Shown one piece after another: positions 33,472-47,445 of a stretch of DNA of 60,000 bases. Under the pieces are notes generated by a model that was not told where the DNA came from, did no database searches, and saw only the letters and a list, made by a program, of their open reading frames with translations. Position 1 is the first letter of the stretch. Each line of letters opens with the position of its first letter. Where the stretch lies: positions 69,622,935 through 69,682,934 of the forward strand of contig CM043950.1 in NCBI GenBank assembly GCA_014529385.2, in the 5' to 3' direction. The translations under genes and the position numbers were made by a program. The stretch comes from Adiantum capillus-veneris. Taxonomy: Eukaryota; Streptophyta; Polypodiopsida; Polypodiales; Pteridaceae.

Positions 33472-33604
33472 GAAGTGAGTATGCCCACTTTTCCATTACT
33501 TCAAGTCACTTTCTTCTTGGATGACACTAGGTATGGCTAGGGGTCTATGGACGTTGTGAGGTTGTTGCTGCATAGGAAACACTGTGTCTGTAATCTAGAT
33601 CTAC

Positions 33605-36065
33605 CTAGGTGCTAGCTCTAGATCCCTTTGGGTCTCTTCTACCAAACTCCTTAATTGCTTGACTCGCTCGATCTCCTCTGTAGGGTTTGGGTAAGATCCT
33701 GTCTTCTTCTTGGGTCCTGGGCTTGTGGCTCATGACGATCTTCCTTGTTGGTTTCTTCCTAGTGGTCGTTTTGGTCTCCATGATTTCACCTGAATCAAAA
33801 TCCTTTTCAGCATCGTTCATATATGCGAGGTCATCCAGTCCCTATGTTGGTCTTTGAACTGGGGTCTGACTTTGCTGCTTTTTGCAATCTCTTCCTTCGT
33901 GTTTTCTTCCTCTTATGAGATTGGGCAATTGATGCCGTGGCTCTTTCCTCAAGAATATTATTTTGTTTTTGGAGCATCAACCGTGTGAGTACATTTACTG
34001 GTACCACATGTGTACTTTGTGATGGCTCCTCGGTAACCTTAATCAAGTTTAATGGCGTGATCTTCGGTGAATTTGGATTATTCGGACATTCGGCAATCAA
34101 TGATCTATGCCACATTGATTACACATGAGTATCAGCATTGTAGACATGCTTGATTGATTGGTTTGCATTAGTGTAGCATTCTTTTGTCGCCTAATAGGAC
34201 ACTTGGCTACATGATGTGGACCTCCACACTTGTAGCATTGAAGAGGTGGTCTCTTGGCAGTGTAATTGCTATGTTTGCCTCTTGCCGCAAGAGCAGCTAC
34301 TTGATAGACATGTTTGACTTGTCCCCAATAGTCCTCCATGTAGTATTGTGGACTTTCTTCAAGTGCATCAATCCCATAGGCAATATAAGGGTCTATATGT
34401 TCCTCACAGCCTTCCAAACAAGCAATAGATGACTCACAACCCACTTGATTCACATAAGTGATCTCGGATGTGGTGGTTGTAGTCCTAGCACTGGAGATGG
34501 TAAGGGTGTTGTTTGAACAACATTTTGGTCCCTAGGGACCATGTGTTGTGACATTTGTTCAAGAGGTGGGGCCGGCATCAATGCAGACACTCAAGGTGTG
34601 TCCATCCATGCTAAGGTTGTTCTATTGGCCATCGCACGCTTAAATATTATGCAATCCTTGGCTTGATGACCATACCTCCCATAGGCATTACAATTCCCAT
34701 TAAATTTTACTCTAAACATAGGGCATTCACTGGTATTATGCAGACCATAGAAAACTAAGCACCATTGTTGCTCCCTTCTTGGATACAGATCATTGTTTTG
34801 TGGAGCACGATTGTCTCTAAGACTCACTTGAATGGCCTTGGTGAGATCTGCTAAATTCATCTCATATATATTTGTCTCCTTAGCAATAGACTTTAGGGTC
34901 ATTGGTTGATGCCCCGATGCTTGCGAGCTAGTAGACTTAGGCTCAACAGATAGTCTTTCTCCTCGAATCATTAAATTATCTTCCAGTTGGATCTCATTGG
35001 TGGTGAGTGCTTCCCAAGTGGTGATACCTCTAATGACTAGGCCATTGTAGATATCCTAATGTCATAATCCCCTCATGAATCTATCAAGCAATTGGTTATT
35101 ATTGAAGTGCTTGTTTGGATTACAACAAGAATTCAAATCCTTCAAGCGACTATAAAGACTCTCACTGACTTTCCTTCCTATTGTTGAGCTTTTTGGAGCT
35201 GAGATGCTACATCCCAAAGTACTCCCTCTCGTATGTACTCTCTCAAGAACAGTCTCCCAAGAGTAGGGTAAATCATTTTGTCTTCCATCCTTAGGGTTCT
35301 ATACCAATCCCCAACCTTCCCACTTAAGGTTAGGCTTAAAGCATTACTATTATGCAAGTCATTGTGTTCTCCTAGAGAATCACATGTTTGTTCAAACACT
35401 TCGATGTTCTTCCTCACATCCCCGTCTCCACTAAATTTTTGTGCAAGCTTGGCTATTTTTACTGCCTTACTTAGGTGTGCTAAGCATATTCTCAGCAATA
35501 GATTGACCAATAGCTTGAGCAAATGTTTCCAAGTCACCTAAGTGAGCAGGCATCGTGGGTGAAGGCACTCCAGAGACTACGTGTGGAGTAGGTATTGGCA
35601 TTGTGCTTGGCACATAGGAAGCCCTTGGGTTCCAAGTTTGGTACGATGTTGTGCCATGTGGCGGCAAGTTCATATGTGTGGCCCTAGGCATAGCAGTCGG
35701 ATGTGACATGCTAATGCTAGCCGATATGGTCCCATGTAAATAAGAGCTTGGGTATTGTGATTGTGGTTGTGGAGCATAAGTTGTTGAAACAATGGAAGGG
35801 GTAGGAGCTATATGAATACAAGGAACTATAGGTGCATATATGATTGATACACACTTGTAGGTACTGTTGTCAGCATTGAGCTACCATGTAGCGGTGCTTT
35901 ACTAACAAATGAGGTCCATGGTGTGTCCCTTGGCATGCCCATCACTGGAGTAGGCATGGTAGTTGTGGTGTCATCAAGAGAAAGATGAGCTAGACTTGGA
36001 AAGGTAAAGCTATCACTTGTGGGCTCAGATTGTACTGAGACCCCTGGCAAAACAACAGGATTCAT
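33605..36065 (-). pseudogene. Gypsy gag region
   Basis: The minus strand carries Gag in pieces. 36065-35467 is Pro/Thr/Ser-rich (for example TTTTMPTPVMGMPRDTP). 35537-35178 has the Gag core AQKFSGDGDVRKNIEVFEQT, LSLTLSGKVGDWYRTL and LREYIREGVLWDVASQLQ. 34971-34591 has CNAYGRYGHQAKDC, a zinc knuckle with Tyr for the second Cys. 34453-34097 has an intact knuckle, CYKCGGPHHVAKC. Basic pieces KRKKTRRKRLQK and KTTTRKKPTRK lie at 34115-33605. Frame changes separate all parts. Two knuckle-like motifs in one Gag is notable. The 5' end abuts module A copy 4 directly, so the leader and part of the LTR are missing. Confidence 0.75.
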
Positions 36066-36224
36066 TGGCCGGTCATTGTAAAACTAATGTAAAAATATGA
36101 TAAGTGGTGCGTCTCTCATCGACAATCACCTATACACATATTGGACCTACAAGCCCGTCCATGACTCAATCAAATAAATAAGATGCATCCGTCGAATGTG
36201 ATAGGGTGTCCGTGAGGGTTAACA
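36066..36224 (-). mobile_element. LTR-like module A, copy 4, first 159 bases only
   Basis: It matches 5808-5966 and starts TGTTAACCCTCACGG on the minus strand. It breaks off inside the LTR at GGCCA, where gag begins, so most of the 5' LTR and the primer site were deleted. It is the probable 5' LTR remnant of the Gypsy copy. Confidence 0.65.
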
Positions 36225-36230
36225 TAGTGT

Positions 36231-36577
36231 CTTTGATACCATGTCAAGAGATGGACAGAGCTTGAGCTCTTACAAGCATGCACACACACAAAGAAGGATG
36301 TAAAATATTGTCCTTCTTCTTCTTCACAAACTCAAGATAAGAGGTCTAAAAAACATAAGGGAAAATACAACATAAAAGGGGAACTAGTATAACCGTCTAG
36401 TATGAACCACTAGTGAGTGAGGTGAGTAGATAAGTGTGCCATAACTCTAATAGGTAGACCAACTCAGTGTAGTACAACTGTAGAATCCCTGGTGGAGATA
36501 TGCATATCCACCAAGGTGCACCAATGATGATTGCGATGGTAGTCATCAAGGAGTCGTATATCCAGAGCAGAGTTTGT
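36231..36577 (-). mobile_element. Inverted Copia LTR with primer site (F')
   Basis: On the minus strand an LTR of about 336 bases ends CTCTTGACA (36242) and is followed by TGGTATCAAAG (36241-36231), a tRNA-iMet-type primer site. It is a diverged relative of the plus-strand LTR at 38268-38617; shared runs include GGCACACTTATCTACTCACC and CCCCTTTTATGTTG. The 5' border near 36577 is approximate. Thus a 5' LTR of an oppositely oriented Copia copy lies head to head with the RT of Copia F, and is cut by module A just past its primer site. Confidence 0.7.
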
Positions 36578-36587
36578 CATACTCTCT

Positions 36588-37980
36588 ATGAAGACTTCGA
36601 GTGCAAGAAGAATGCAAGCAAAAAATAGAGCATCTAGAAGTGATCCTGGACCACGCAAATCAGAAAGAGCAATAAATAATGTTCAAGGATTGACTTATGA
36701 CAGCTATGTGGCTCATCATTGTGCATTTATGGAAAATATTATAGAAGAAGTAGAGCTCCTATGTTTTGAGGATGCTGTCAAGGATGAAAAATGGTCAAAA
36801 GCTATGGATGAAGAGATGGTTGTACTTGATGCAAATGGAACATGGGAAATGGTGCCAGTACCAAAGGAAAAGAAGGCAATTGGATGTAAGTGGGTTTACA
36901 AAATAAACCATAATGATGATGTCAATGTGAGCAGGTACAAGGTTACAAAGGTTATGCATAGACTTATGGGATTGATTATGAGGAGACGTTCAACCCCGTA
37001 GCTAAGATGGTTACCGTTTGCGTATTTATTGTAGTGGCTACCGCATTAAAATGGGTGTTGGAACAAATGGATGTAAAGAATGCATTTTTGAACGGAGACT
37101 TAGAGGAAACTATGGAGCAGCCACAAGGTTATGCAAATATGAGCTATGTGACCTTGTATACATGTTAAAGAAAGCATTGTATGGGCTGAAGCAAACACCT
37201 AGAGCTTGGTATGAGAGGATTGTGGCATTCTTCATTTCATTGGGGTTTGAGATGTCTAATGGAGACCATTCATTGTATCTGTGGAAGAATGAGGCAGGAA
37301 TTATGTTAACATGTATATATGTGGATGATTTGATTGTTAGAGGTGATAATGTGGCTGAAGTAGAGGGAGTGCAGGCTCTACTTATGCAAGAGTTTGATGT
37401 GAAAGTCTTGGGAGACTTACTGTATTTCTTGGCCATTGAAATTATTTTCACAGAAAAGGGTGTATGGCTATCACAATGGTAGTATGCTTTGTATATGTTG
37501 AAAAAGTCTGGTATGGTTGATTGTAAGCCAATTGCAATGCCCTTAAATCAGAATTTGAAGGTGGGGAATGATGCAGGTCAAGTGCTTGATAATGATACCA
37601 TGTATAGGAAGATTGTGGATAGCTTGATCTACTTGACTATCTCATGTCTAGATTTGAGCTACACAGTTGGATTGGTGAGTCAATTTATGTAGTCTCCCAT
37701 GAAAACACACTTGGATGTAGTGAGGTGCACTTTGTGCTATGTGAGTGTTACTTTGTATTATGCACTCTTTTATAGGGCTGATATGGAGTTGCAGCTCTAT
37801 GGATACACATATGCGGATTGGGCTGGTAGTACATACGATTGCAGGTCCACTAGTGAATTCATGTTCTCACTTTGGAGTGTTGATATCACATGGAGAAACA
37901 AGAAGCAAACTATGGTTTCTCTTTTGGGTACAGAAGTAGAGTATAGGGGTGCTCCAATGGCAGCATGTGAGGTAGCATGA
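36588..37980 (+). pseudogene. Copia F reverse transcriptase and RNase H
   Basis: The frame from 36588 gives SERAINNVQGLTYDSYVAHH, WSKAMDEEMVVLDANGTWEM and KKAIGCKWVYKINHN. Frame changes lead to 37018-37482 with [20 protein letters not shown] and the RT active site CIYVDDLIVRGDN. 37489-37692 has KKSGMVDCKPIAMPLNQNL. 37699-37980 is RNase H with YTYADWAGSTYDCRST and TEVEYRGAPMAACEVA. These are standard Ty1/Copia blocks in order. Stops (for example 37480-37482 and 37690-37692) and shifts make it inactive. It fits as the continuation of the Copia sequence that stops near 5345. Confidence 0.85.
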
Positions 37981-38267
37981 CTAGGATGTCTTTTTCACAA
38001 CTTTGAAGTATAGGTACAGAGGTCGGTTGTCATTTATTGGCCCTTGCTACTTGGCACAAAACCCAGTGTTTAATGACAAGACAAAGCAAATTGAGGTGCA
38101 CTACCACTTCATTAGAGAGAGGGTCTTAAAGGCGACATCGACCTGGAGTACGTGGTGACATATGAGCAGGTTGCAGATATCTTCACAAAGGCCCTTGGAG
38201 TGATGAATCTATTACGGTTTTGAGTGATGCTTGGCATAAGAGAGATGGCAATGAACTTGAGGGGGAG
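37981..38267 (+). pseudogene. End of Copia F pol and polypurine tract
   Basis: Broken frames give TKQIEVHYHFIRE-like and ADIFTKALGV-like sequence, the usual Copia RNase H tail. TTGAGGGGGAG at 38257-38267 is the polypurine tract next to the 3' LTR. Confidence 0.7.
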
Positions 38268-38617
38268 TGTTGAGATGTGAAGCTCACCATGTATGACTCG
38301 TGGATGACTACCATTGATAGTCATCATCACTGGCACGCCTTGGTGGATACGCATATCTTCGCTAGTGATACTACAATCGACTACACCAAGCTGGTTTACC
38401 TACCAGAGTGATGGCACACTTATCTACTCACCTCACTCACTAGCAGTTCATACTAGACCATTGTACTAGTTCCCCTTTTATGTTGTATTTTCCCTTATGT
38501 TTTGTAGACATCTTATCTTGACTTTGTGAAGAAGAATAAGGACAGTCTTTTGCCTCCATATTTGTGTGTATGTGTGCTTACAAGAGCTCAATCTCTCTCC
38601 TTCTCTATCTCTTGACA
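38268..38617 (+). repeat. 3' LTR of Copia F, 350 bp
   Basis: It begins TGTTGAGATGTGAAG after the purine tract and ends CTATCTCTTGACA. Its partner 5' LTR is not present near 1140; the diverged inverted copy at 36242-36577 confirms its extent. Confidence 0.8.
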
Positions 38618-39080
38618 TACTTTTCCACAAGAGAGCTTCTTGCTTCAGCAATAGAAGAGAGATCATCTCATGGCCGTAGGTCTTGACCACCTCATTTGGG
38701 GTGATCATTAAAAGAGCATCCTACTCCAACACTTTAAGCTCAAATTTCATGCGGTCTCTATGTGAAGGGTCTTGTACCTTTGAAATCCATCTCTCGATTT
38801 CATCTTGCGCATTGACCGTGTCTTCGGGAGGTTCAAAATCATGTAAACCGCCTTCATTAGAAGTGCTTGGTAGCTCTCATGGAGGTAGGTCTACCCGTGT
38901 GTGCTCTATTTCCAATGTATATGGTGTAATAGTAGATACTATGAGCTTGGATGGCACCGATTGCCATGTCTTTCTTGTATAGCTCCAAGGTATGTGTTGC
39001 CCTCTGGCAAGCTAACTCTTCTTATGCTTTGGCCAAATGCTCTTGAAGCTGCCCGATTTCTTCATCTTTTTGGGCTTGAA
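38618..39080 (-). pseudogene. ORF X, fragment 4 (3' part)
   Basis: On the minus strand, from 39080, the reading is QAQKDEEIGQLQEHLAKA, then EELACQRATHTLELYKKDMA, a heptad-like coiled-coil pattern, then decays with stops. It joins in sense with 41333-42083 when element H is removed. I do not recognise the family. The far end abuts the Copia F LTR. Confidence 0.4.
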
Positions 39081-41327
<2,247 letters not shown>

Positions 41328-41332
41328 CTGGA

Positions 41333-42083
41333 TGGCCCTATGTCCTGCAATCAGGATCTATCAATCATATTTTTATTGGGCCAGTTTTTCTCTGAGTGCT
41401 TTCAGATCCTCTAAAATAGCTACTAGAGTTGATGAAGTCGAAGCTAGGGTTGGTGTGTCTTGCATTGCTAGAAGTTGTCTTGACTACACAATATGATTCC
41501 CCAAGCTTCATATTCTTTTGCCGTTCTCTTTCAATTGCCTCTTTTAGCCGTTGTTGATCCACGTGTAGTTGATTGTTTACCTCATTGTAATTATGAGCTT
41601 CTTGATAATAGTAAGCTGCATCTTTATTTTCTTTGTCTAGCTCGGCCTGCAACTATGTTTGGTTGCTTAGGAGTTCTTGAACTTCTTGTTGTAGCCATTG
41701 ATTTATTCCTCTCACTTTCAGTGCTTCTTCTTTTACATCTGCTAGGTCCATCTCTCGTAGGCTCCTAATATCTTTCTAACATTTGAATTGCAGCTTTAGA
41801 TGCTCTAAATGTTTTTCAAAGTCAAAGGGCTGTAGGAATTTACCTCCACCCTTGACTATTGCTCTTGTACGAGGAGACACTGGTTATCTTTCTGATGTAT
41901 TTCGTTTGCGTGAGGTGCCAGCTTCTAGATCTCCGACTTTTGACACTTCTTTAGGCTTTTCTTGCTCTTGTTTTTTATCAGCAAAGGGAATCTGCTCCCT
42001 CTTTTCAAAATCTTTCACTTTGTTGTCTTCTTGCTTTTTTGTAGGAATTTGTTGTTGAGGTTGCAATTTCTTTATTTTGTGTT
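41333..42083 (-). pseudogene. ORF X, fragment 3
   Basis: Minus-strand codons give QPQQQIPTKKQEDNKVKDFE, REQIPFADKKQEQEKPKEV and after a stop near 41780 continue with NQWLQQEVQELL and AELDKENKDAAYYYQEAHNY, then LKEAIERERQKNMKLGESY. This is Gln/Lys/Glu-rich and coiled-coil-like, with no known domain visible. It reads directly into fragment 2 when solo LTR E3 and one GTCTC duplication are removed. Confidence 0.5.
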
Positions 42084-42088
42084 GTCTC

Positions 42089-43046
42089 TATCATAAAATC
42101 TAATATCTAACCAACTAAAGCCTATTGGTTGGCCTTCCAAGGGGTCCAATGATGATTTAGTGGAATTAATTAATTGTTTTAGCATTTATCAAGCCCTCTC
42201 TCTCAAAGGGGAAAGGGGGACACTAGTCCCAACCCTTGTTGCTTGGTATGACTCTTGCTTGTGATTGGCTAGGCCTGGAGGAGTCCAATGAGATTCAAGC
42301 ATGAGCTACAAGGGGGGGGTCGACCAAAGCAAGTAGGGGGTCTGCTTAAGGGGTATACTCACTAACACACACTCACACACACTCTCATTGTGTGAAGTGA
42401 AAAGTGCAACAGCTCCCTTTCTCCAAGCAAGTAGAGGTTGAGAGCCTACACCAACACTCTTGGCTATGGAATGCAAATCCAACCAAGAGCCATGCTTCAA
42501 TGCTTAAGCTTGCCACCTTCTCCATCTTCATTACTATGTTATTATGTATGCTAGCAAGAAGAGTGATGATGCGTGAGGAACTAGTTCTTTTTCCTATGAA
42601 ATGTTCCTTCTTCCTCTTCCCTACCCTCATTCCCTACTAGCTCTCTCCACCTTCGAAGGTGTTTGAGGGCTTGGGACTGAGGCTTGGGATAGTTAATGCT
42701 TTCCACAAATTTTGTGTTATGCTTGTGATGCATGAAGCTTTCAATCTTCATTGCATCACCTAGGTCACAAGGAACACAAAGATTGTATTGTAACAAGTCT
42801 CTCTTGATGGGAGAAACCATAATACAAATGCCTATGGGAGGGGGAACCGGCTCCACATAAATCCGGTCCTCAACTGTTGTCATGTTCTCTAAATTCTCTC
42901 TCTTGCAAAAGTATTATTTATGCCAAGTTAACTAAATGCTATGTTTATGTTTCTAACTTCAATTATGTTCACCCGCTATGCTCACAAAGCTAGAGTACTC
43001 TCTCTAATTTTCGCTATTCTCAAGCTAATAGGCAAATTTCATTACA
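42089..43046 (+). mobile_element. Solo LTR E3, 958 bp, diverged E-family copy
   Basis: It is flanked by GTCTC (42084-42088 and 43047-43051), begins TATCATAAAATCTAATATC (TG worn to TA) and ends CATTACA. Shared blocks with E1 include CCAAGGGGTCCAATGA, CTTGATGGGAGAAACCATAATACAA and AATCCGGTCCTCAACT. It is about 630 bases shorter than E1 and more diverged, so older or from another subfamily. It splits ORF X. Confidence 0.85.
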
Positions 43047-43051
43047 GTCTC

Positions 43052-44572
43052 TTTGTCGTCATTGACTTGCTATTTTAGAGGTAACAGTTCTTGAGCATTG
43101 TTTTTCATCTCAACTGTACCCTATGACTCTTTAGCATAAGGAGAGTGGTTGGCTTGGAGGAGAGCATTGGTACAATTTCTGAGTGGATTTCTAGAGGTTC
43201 CACCCACATCTCCTCCCTTGGCGATTCCTTATCGCCCATTTCTTTGCTCTTGGACTTAGAAGAGTTGTTCAAGGATTCAAGTTCACTGATTTTTTGCTTC
43301 TTGGACTCCTCATGAGCTCGTTGTTCTACCTCTTGCTTAAGCTCATTGAAGATGCGTTGATGCATGGTGCTGGCAAGCTCCACATTAGCTGCTAATGTCA
43401 TATAGTGTTTGAGTACGTGATCCCATCCACAACCATCAGAGAACCCATGGATTTTGATTTGTTTTCCTGCATTATTTTCCTTGAGCACGCTTGTTTTTAC
43501 CTTTTCAATCCCAGTTTTCAAGGTCTCTGGTTGTATTAGACCTTGAGCAGTCTCTATGAGTTTTTTGCACATCTCCATTCTTTTATCTTCAATTTCAGGA
43601 AGTGGATAAGTCATCAATATTTTCTCCAATGTTTGGTTGTTCTTCAGTCTTGCCTCGTATGCTTACAACATAGCATCTAACTGCTCGTTTGTTTTTTCTA
43701 CTGAGATTGAATCACCTGACATAGTCTTGGACTCTTCCGATCCCCTTGAGTTTTTCTTGCTCTCATTCATGTTTGAGTCGTTCCTTTGTTTGGGTTAACT
43801 CCTTTTGCAAGGTCGTCTTTTCCTTTAGCCTCTTTGATTTCATTTTTTCTCGTTTGATTTTCCATGATTTTTGTTGAGTTCTAATTGACCCATTTTCAAA
43901 TTCAATTTGTTCTAGAAATTTCAATTCATCCACCACTAGTTGATTCTTGGTCACTTCTTGAGCGGTACCTCAAAGGTGGTGACAATTGTTGCACCATTAA
44001 AAGTCCATATGGCCTTTCCTTCACATAATTCTAGGTATAAAAGCACTCATTAGTATCATGATTTGTATATTTCTACTCAATGGTGCACCATTTCAACAAA
44101 TTGGGAGCATTGACTACTTGCAGTTGCTATGATCTTAGATTAAGATTCTGTTAGTGTTTGATTCATTCTATGAATGACTTCTTTGAGGACTTGATCTATT
44201 CGGGTTCTAGGTGGGCTTACTCTAGTTGTCTCTGGCCTTGTTGTTTCATAGACGGTAGGTCTGTGCGCATGCTAGGGGTGACATAGTACATATGGAGTGT
44301 CCCCCAAAAGTACATATATCCCTCAAGCTCATTGCAGCTCACTACGGAATATCTTTGTCCATAATTTTCCATCATGATTATCTGTGTATCTCTTTCCACT
44401 TCATGCGTGAATATATACAAGCATTTTTGCCTGGTTAACTCCCTTGCACTGGATTCCTCACACCAGTAATAGATCATTTGGTCACCATTATTATACTTGT
44501 AGAAACCCAAATGCGTATTGTCTAAGTTGACATGAGTAGCCACATTTACTCGCTTGAGCTTGGTATTGGGAA
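43052..44572 (-). pseudogene. ORF X, fragment 2
   Basis: From 44572 the minus strand reads IPNTKLKRVNVATHVNLDN, THLGFYKYNNGDQMIYYWCE and FTHEVERDTQIIMMENYGQR to a stop at 44217. Then a broken part has KWCTIE and TNHDTNECFY (about 44090-44030), a Cys-His pattern like those in some Gypsy Gag proteins. 43954-43763 (TTLQKELTQTKERLKHE) and 43629-43105 (LIETAQGLIQPETLKTGIEK, IFNELKQEVEQRAHEESKKQ) are coiled-coil-like. It may be part of a retrotransposon Gag or an accessory ORF, but I cannot name it. Stops interrupt at several points. Confidence 0.45.
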
Positions 44573-44577
44573 TGTCC

Positions 44578-44804
44578 TGTTGGAATTAGGGTTGCAGAGA
44601 AACACACACAGCTTGGAGAAGACGAAGGAAGCTCAAGGCACACAATAGAGAGTGCATTTCTTATTGTGGAATGTAAAGATAGATAGCCCTAGAGTGATGG
44701 GCATATATACAATGCTCGGGGGAAAAAATCTCCTAAAGAGGGAAAAAATGCCCCGACGGTCCTAGTGTGTTCACACACATCACTACCACATGTATATGGT
44801 AACA
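44578..44804 (-). repeat. 3' LTR of Copia G
   Basis: It is 227 bp and differs from the other LTR at only a few positions, suggesting a fairly recent insertion. Purine tract next to it at 44805-44823. Confidence 0.9.
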
Positions 44805-44879
44805 AATCCCCCCTGGAGTGATGCGGTGAACGAGAGCTGGCACATGAGTAAAGGGAAGTGCCATGCCCTAAGGACATGA

Positions 44880-45858
44880 TCAGTCCACAAAGGGGAGTAA
44901 GCCCAAAGCTTTGCGGAAAGCTTCAAGCTTCTCACGAGACAATGCCTTTGTGAAAAGATCTGCAAGGTTATCCTGTGTTGGCACATAAGCCAAGCTGATC
45001 TCTCCTGCTGAGAGCCTCTCCCTGACATAGTGGTAATGAACCTCAATGTTCTTTGTGCGAGCATGAAAAACTGGGTTCCTCGCAACTGCCAATGCGCTCT
45101 GACTGTCAGTGTAGATAGTGTTGGTAGTGTCTTGTCCAACACTCAAATCAGCCATAAGGCGTCTGAGACATACACACTCAACCGTAGCTGTGAAGACTTC
45201 CCTCTACTCAGCCTCACAACTCGAAGTGGCCACACTAGGTTTCTTCTTGCTCAACCATGATATACATGAACTGCCAAGCATGAAACAAAAACTACTTGTG
45301 GACACTCTCATGTCAAAACAACCGGCCCAATCTGAGTCCGAAAAAGCATGTAAGTCTGGCGGCAATGATCCCCCCTTGGGATAAAACAAGCCAAGATGTA
45401 AAGTGCCACTAAGGTAGCGGAAAATCCTCTTGACAGCCTGCCAATGCTTAGACCCTGGGCTATGCATAAATCTGCTGACCTGTGAGACTGCAAACTGAAT
45501 ATCCGGCCTTGTGTTGCATACATAAATGAGCCAGCCAACAACAGTTTGATAAAGAGTGACATCAGCAGGATCACCAGCATCATGTAGACTCAACTTCAAA
45601 CCTGTTTCCATGGGAGTGGCAATAGGTTTGCAATCCTCAAGTACAAACTTACATAGCAATGTCTCTATGTAACTTTTCTGACACAAGGCAATACCACCAT
45701 CACACGGCTTAAACGGTATACCCAAGTAATGATGCAACAGCCCCAAATCTTTCATCTTGAAAGTAGCATTCAAATCAGCCTTAAATTCAGCAATATGTCT
45801 CTCATTTGGTCCAGTGATCAGCAAATCATCAACATAAAGAACCACAATGAGAAGTACA
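44880..45858 (-). pseudogene. Copia G RT C-terminal half and RNase H
   Basis: From 45853 the minus strand reads LIVVLYVDDLLITGPNE, the RT active site (YVDD), then FKMKDLGLLHHYLGIPF, CQKSYIETLLCKFVLEDCKP and TRPDIQFAVSQVSRFMHSPG, SDSDWAGCFDMRVSTSSFC. One in-frame TAG at 45204-45206 follows SCEAE; the same frame then runs to a stop at 44880 with TIYTDSQSALAVARNPVFHA, RTKNIEVHYHYVRERLSAG and DNLADLFTKALSREKLEAFR. All RNase H catalytic blocks are visible. Apart from this stop and the E2 insertion, the frame is intact, unlike Copia F. Confidence 0.88.
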
Positions 45859-47440
45859 TGTAACATTTAATGGTCTAAAAACTTATGTGTAGCGGAAATT
45901 AGCATGAACATAGTGGGCATTTCATTAGAATAGATTCCTAATGAGAATTACAAAAGTGCTTAGGTGGAGAGAGCAACAAAAATCATAACACCTAGTTAGA
46001 TAGCATCAACAATACTTTCAAAAGAGAGAGAAATTAAGCTATTGACAACAGTTGAGGACCGGATTTGCATGGAGCCGGTCCCCCCTCCAAAAGGCTTTGT
46101 ATTATGGTTTCTCCCATCAAGAGAGACATTGTACAATACAATTATTTGTGTTCCTTCAAGACTAGCTAGTGCAATGAAGATGAAAGCTTCATGCACTAAG
46201 CAAAACACTTAACAAACACAACTTTAATTATCCCCGTTCTCAGACCCAAGACCTCACACACCTTCGAAGATGGTGAGAGCTAGCAGGGTATGAGAGTAGA
46301 TTGAGAGGAAGAAGGAGTATCTTACCAGAAAGATGTACATCTCCTCACATAATCACTCATATTAGCATATCTTTAGCTTAGTATTAGCTTGGTAGAGGAG
46401 ATGAGCATGCATTGAAGCTTGGCTCTTGGTTGGATTTGCATCCACAAGCCAAGAGTGTGTCGTTGTAGGCTTCTATCTCACAAGCTTGGAGTAGGTGATG
46501 AGCTCTCCATTAAAGCTTGGGAAGAGATAGTCTTCTCTTTCTTCACACTGAGATTGTGTGAGTGTGTGTGTGATAATGCCTTGCAAAAATCAGCCCCCTC
46601 TCTCTCTTGGACAAGCCCTCTTGCTATTTGCTCTTGCTGAGCCCTCATTGGCTCTCCCCAAGTCAAGCCAATGATTATTAAGCAGCATAAGTGATAGCCT
46701 TCTGACATGTGTCCCCCTTTCCCCTTTTGTGAGAGCTTTAGGTTATTAAATAATTAAACTAAACTCTCATTGGACCCCTTTGCCTCCTGGACAATAGGAA
46801 TCAGGCAAGCCATTGGGCTCCTGAATGCTCATTGGACCCCTTGTGAGACTGTCCAATAGTCTTCTAGGAGACTTAATTCTCATTGGTTTCTTTTATTAAA
46901 TGTTTTTAAATTAATTAAACTAGATTTAATCTAGCTTAATTCTCATTGGTCCACCTCCAAGGCCATCCAGTAGGAATTGCGCACACCTTGTGGGCATCTG
47001 GGCTAGGGAGCTGACATGTGTCCCTAATTCCCTTTGTGTAAACGGAGCCTGTGTGTGTGTGTGACTCTCTCTCTTATCCCCTACCTTTAGGGCTCGCCCC
47101 CTCATGTGTAGGGATGTATGTTGACTTTGGAGAGCACACAAAGCATCCAATTCCCCCTAAGCTTTAACCCTTTGGACACAACCTTTGAATTTTGGAACCT
47201 TAGCATTTTGGAAGTCTTAATGGGCTGAACCTTAGGGTCTTTTTAGCCCATTGTTGCACATGGCTTTGCAGATGGCCCCCCCTTTCGATCCCTATTTTCC
47301 CTCCTTTGGATCCCTACTGTGGCCGATCTACTAGCTTAACCAATATTCTAGCTTTTTCTCCCCTGGCACTTCCCCACATTAAATGATCAGTTTAATATGA
47401 GAAAATCATTTAGGAGAATTAGATATTGATTATTATGACA
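45859..47440 (-). mobile_element. Solo LTR E2, 1582 bp, in Copia G
   Basis: Inverted relative to E1. On the minus strand it begins TGTCATAATAATC and ends AATGTTACA, flanked by GTACA on the plus strand (45854-45858 and 47441-47445). Removing it with one duplication rejoins EGDV to LLIVVLYVDD of the Copia RT. It is closely similar to E1 over its whole length. It is at least the third level of nesting here: ORF X, Copia G, E2. Confidence 0.92.
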
Positions 47441-47445
47441 GTACA

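Noticed and set aside
26240-36065. Gypsy gag-pol considered as an endogenous pararetrovirus
   Set aside because: It has integrase and LTR remnants and no movement-protein-like region; the order is that of Ty3/Gypsy.
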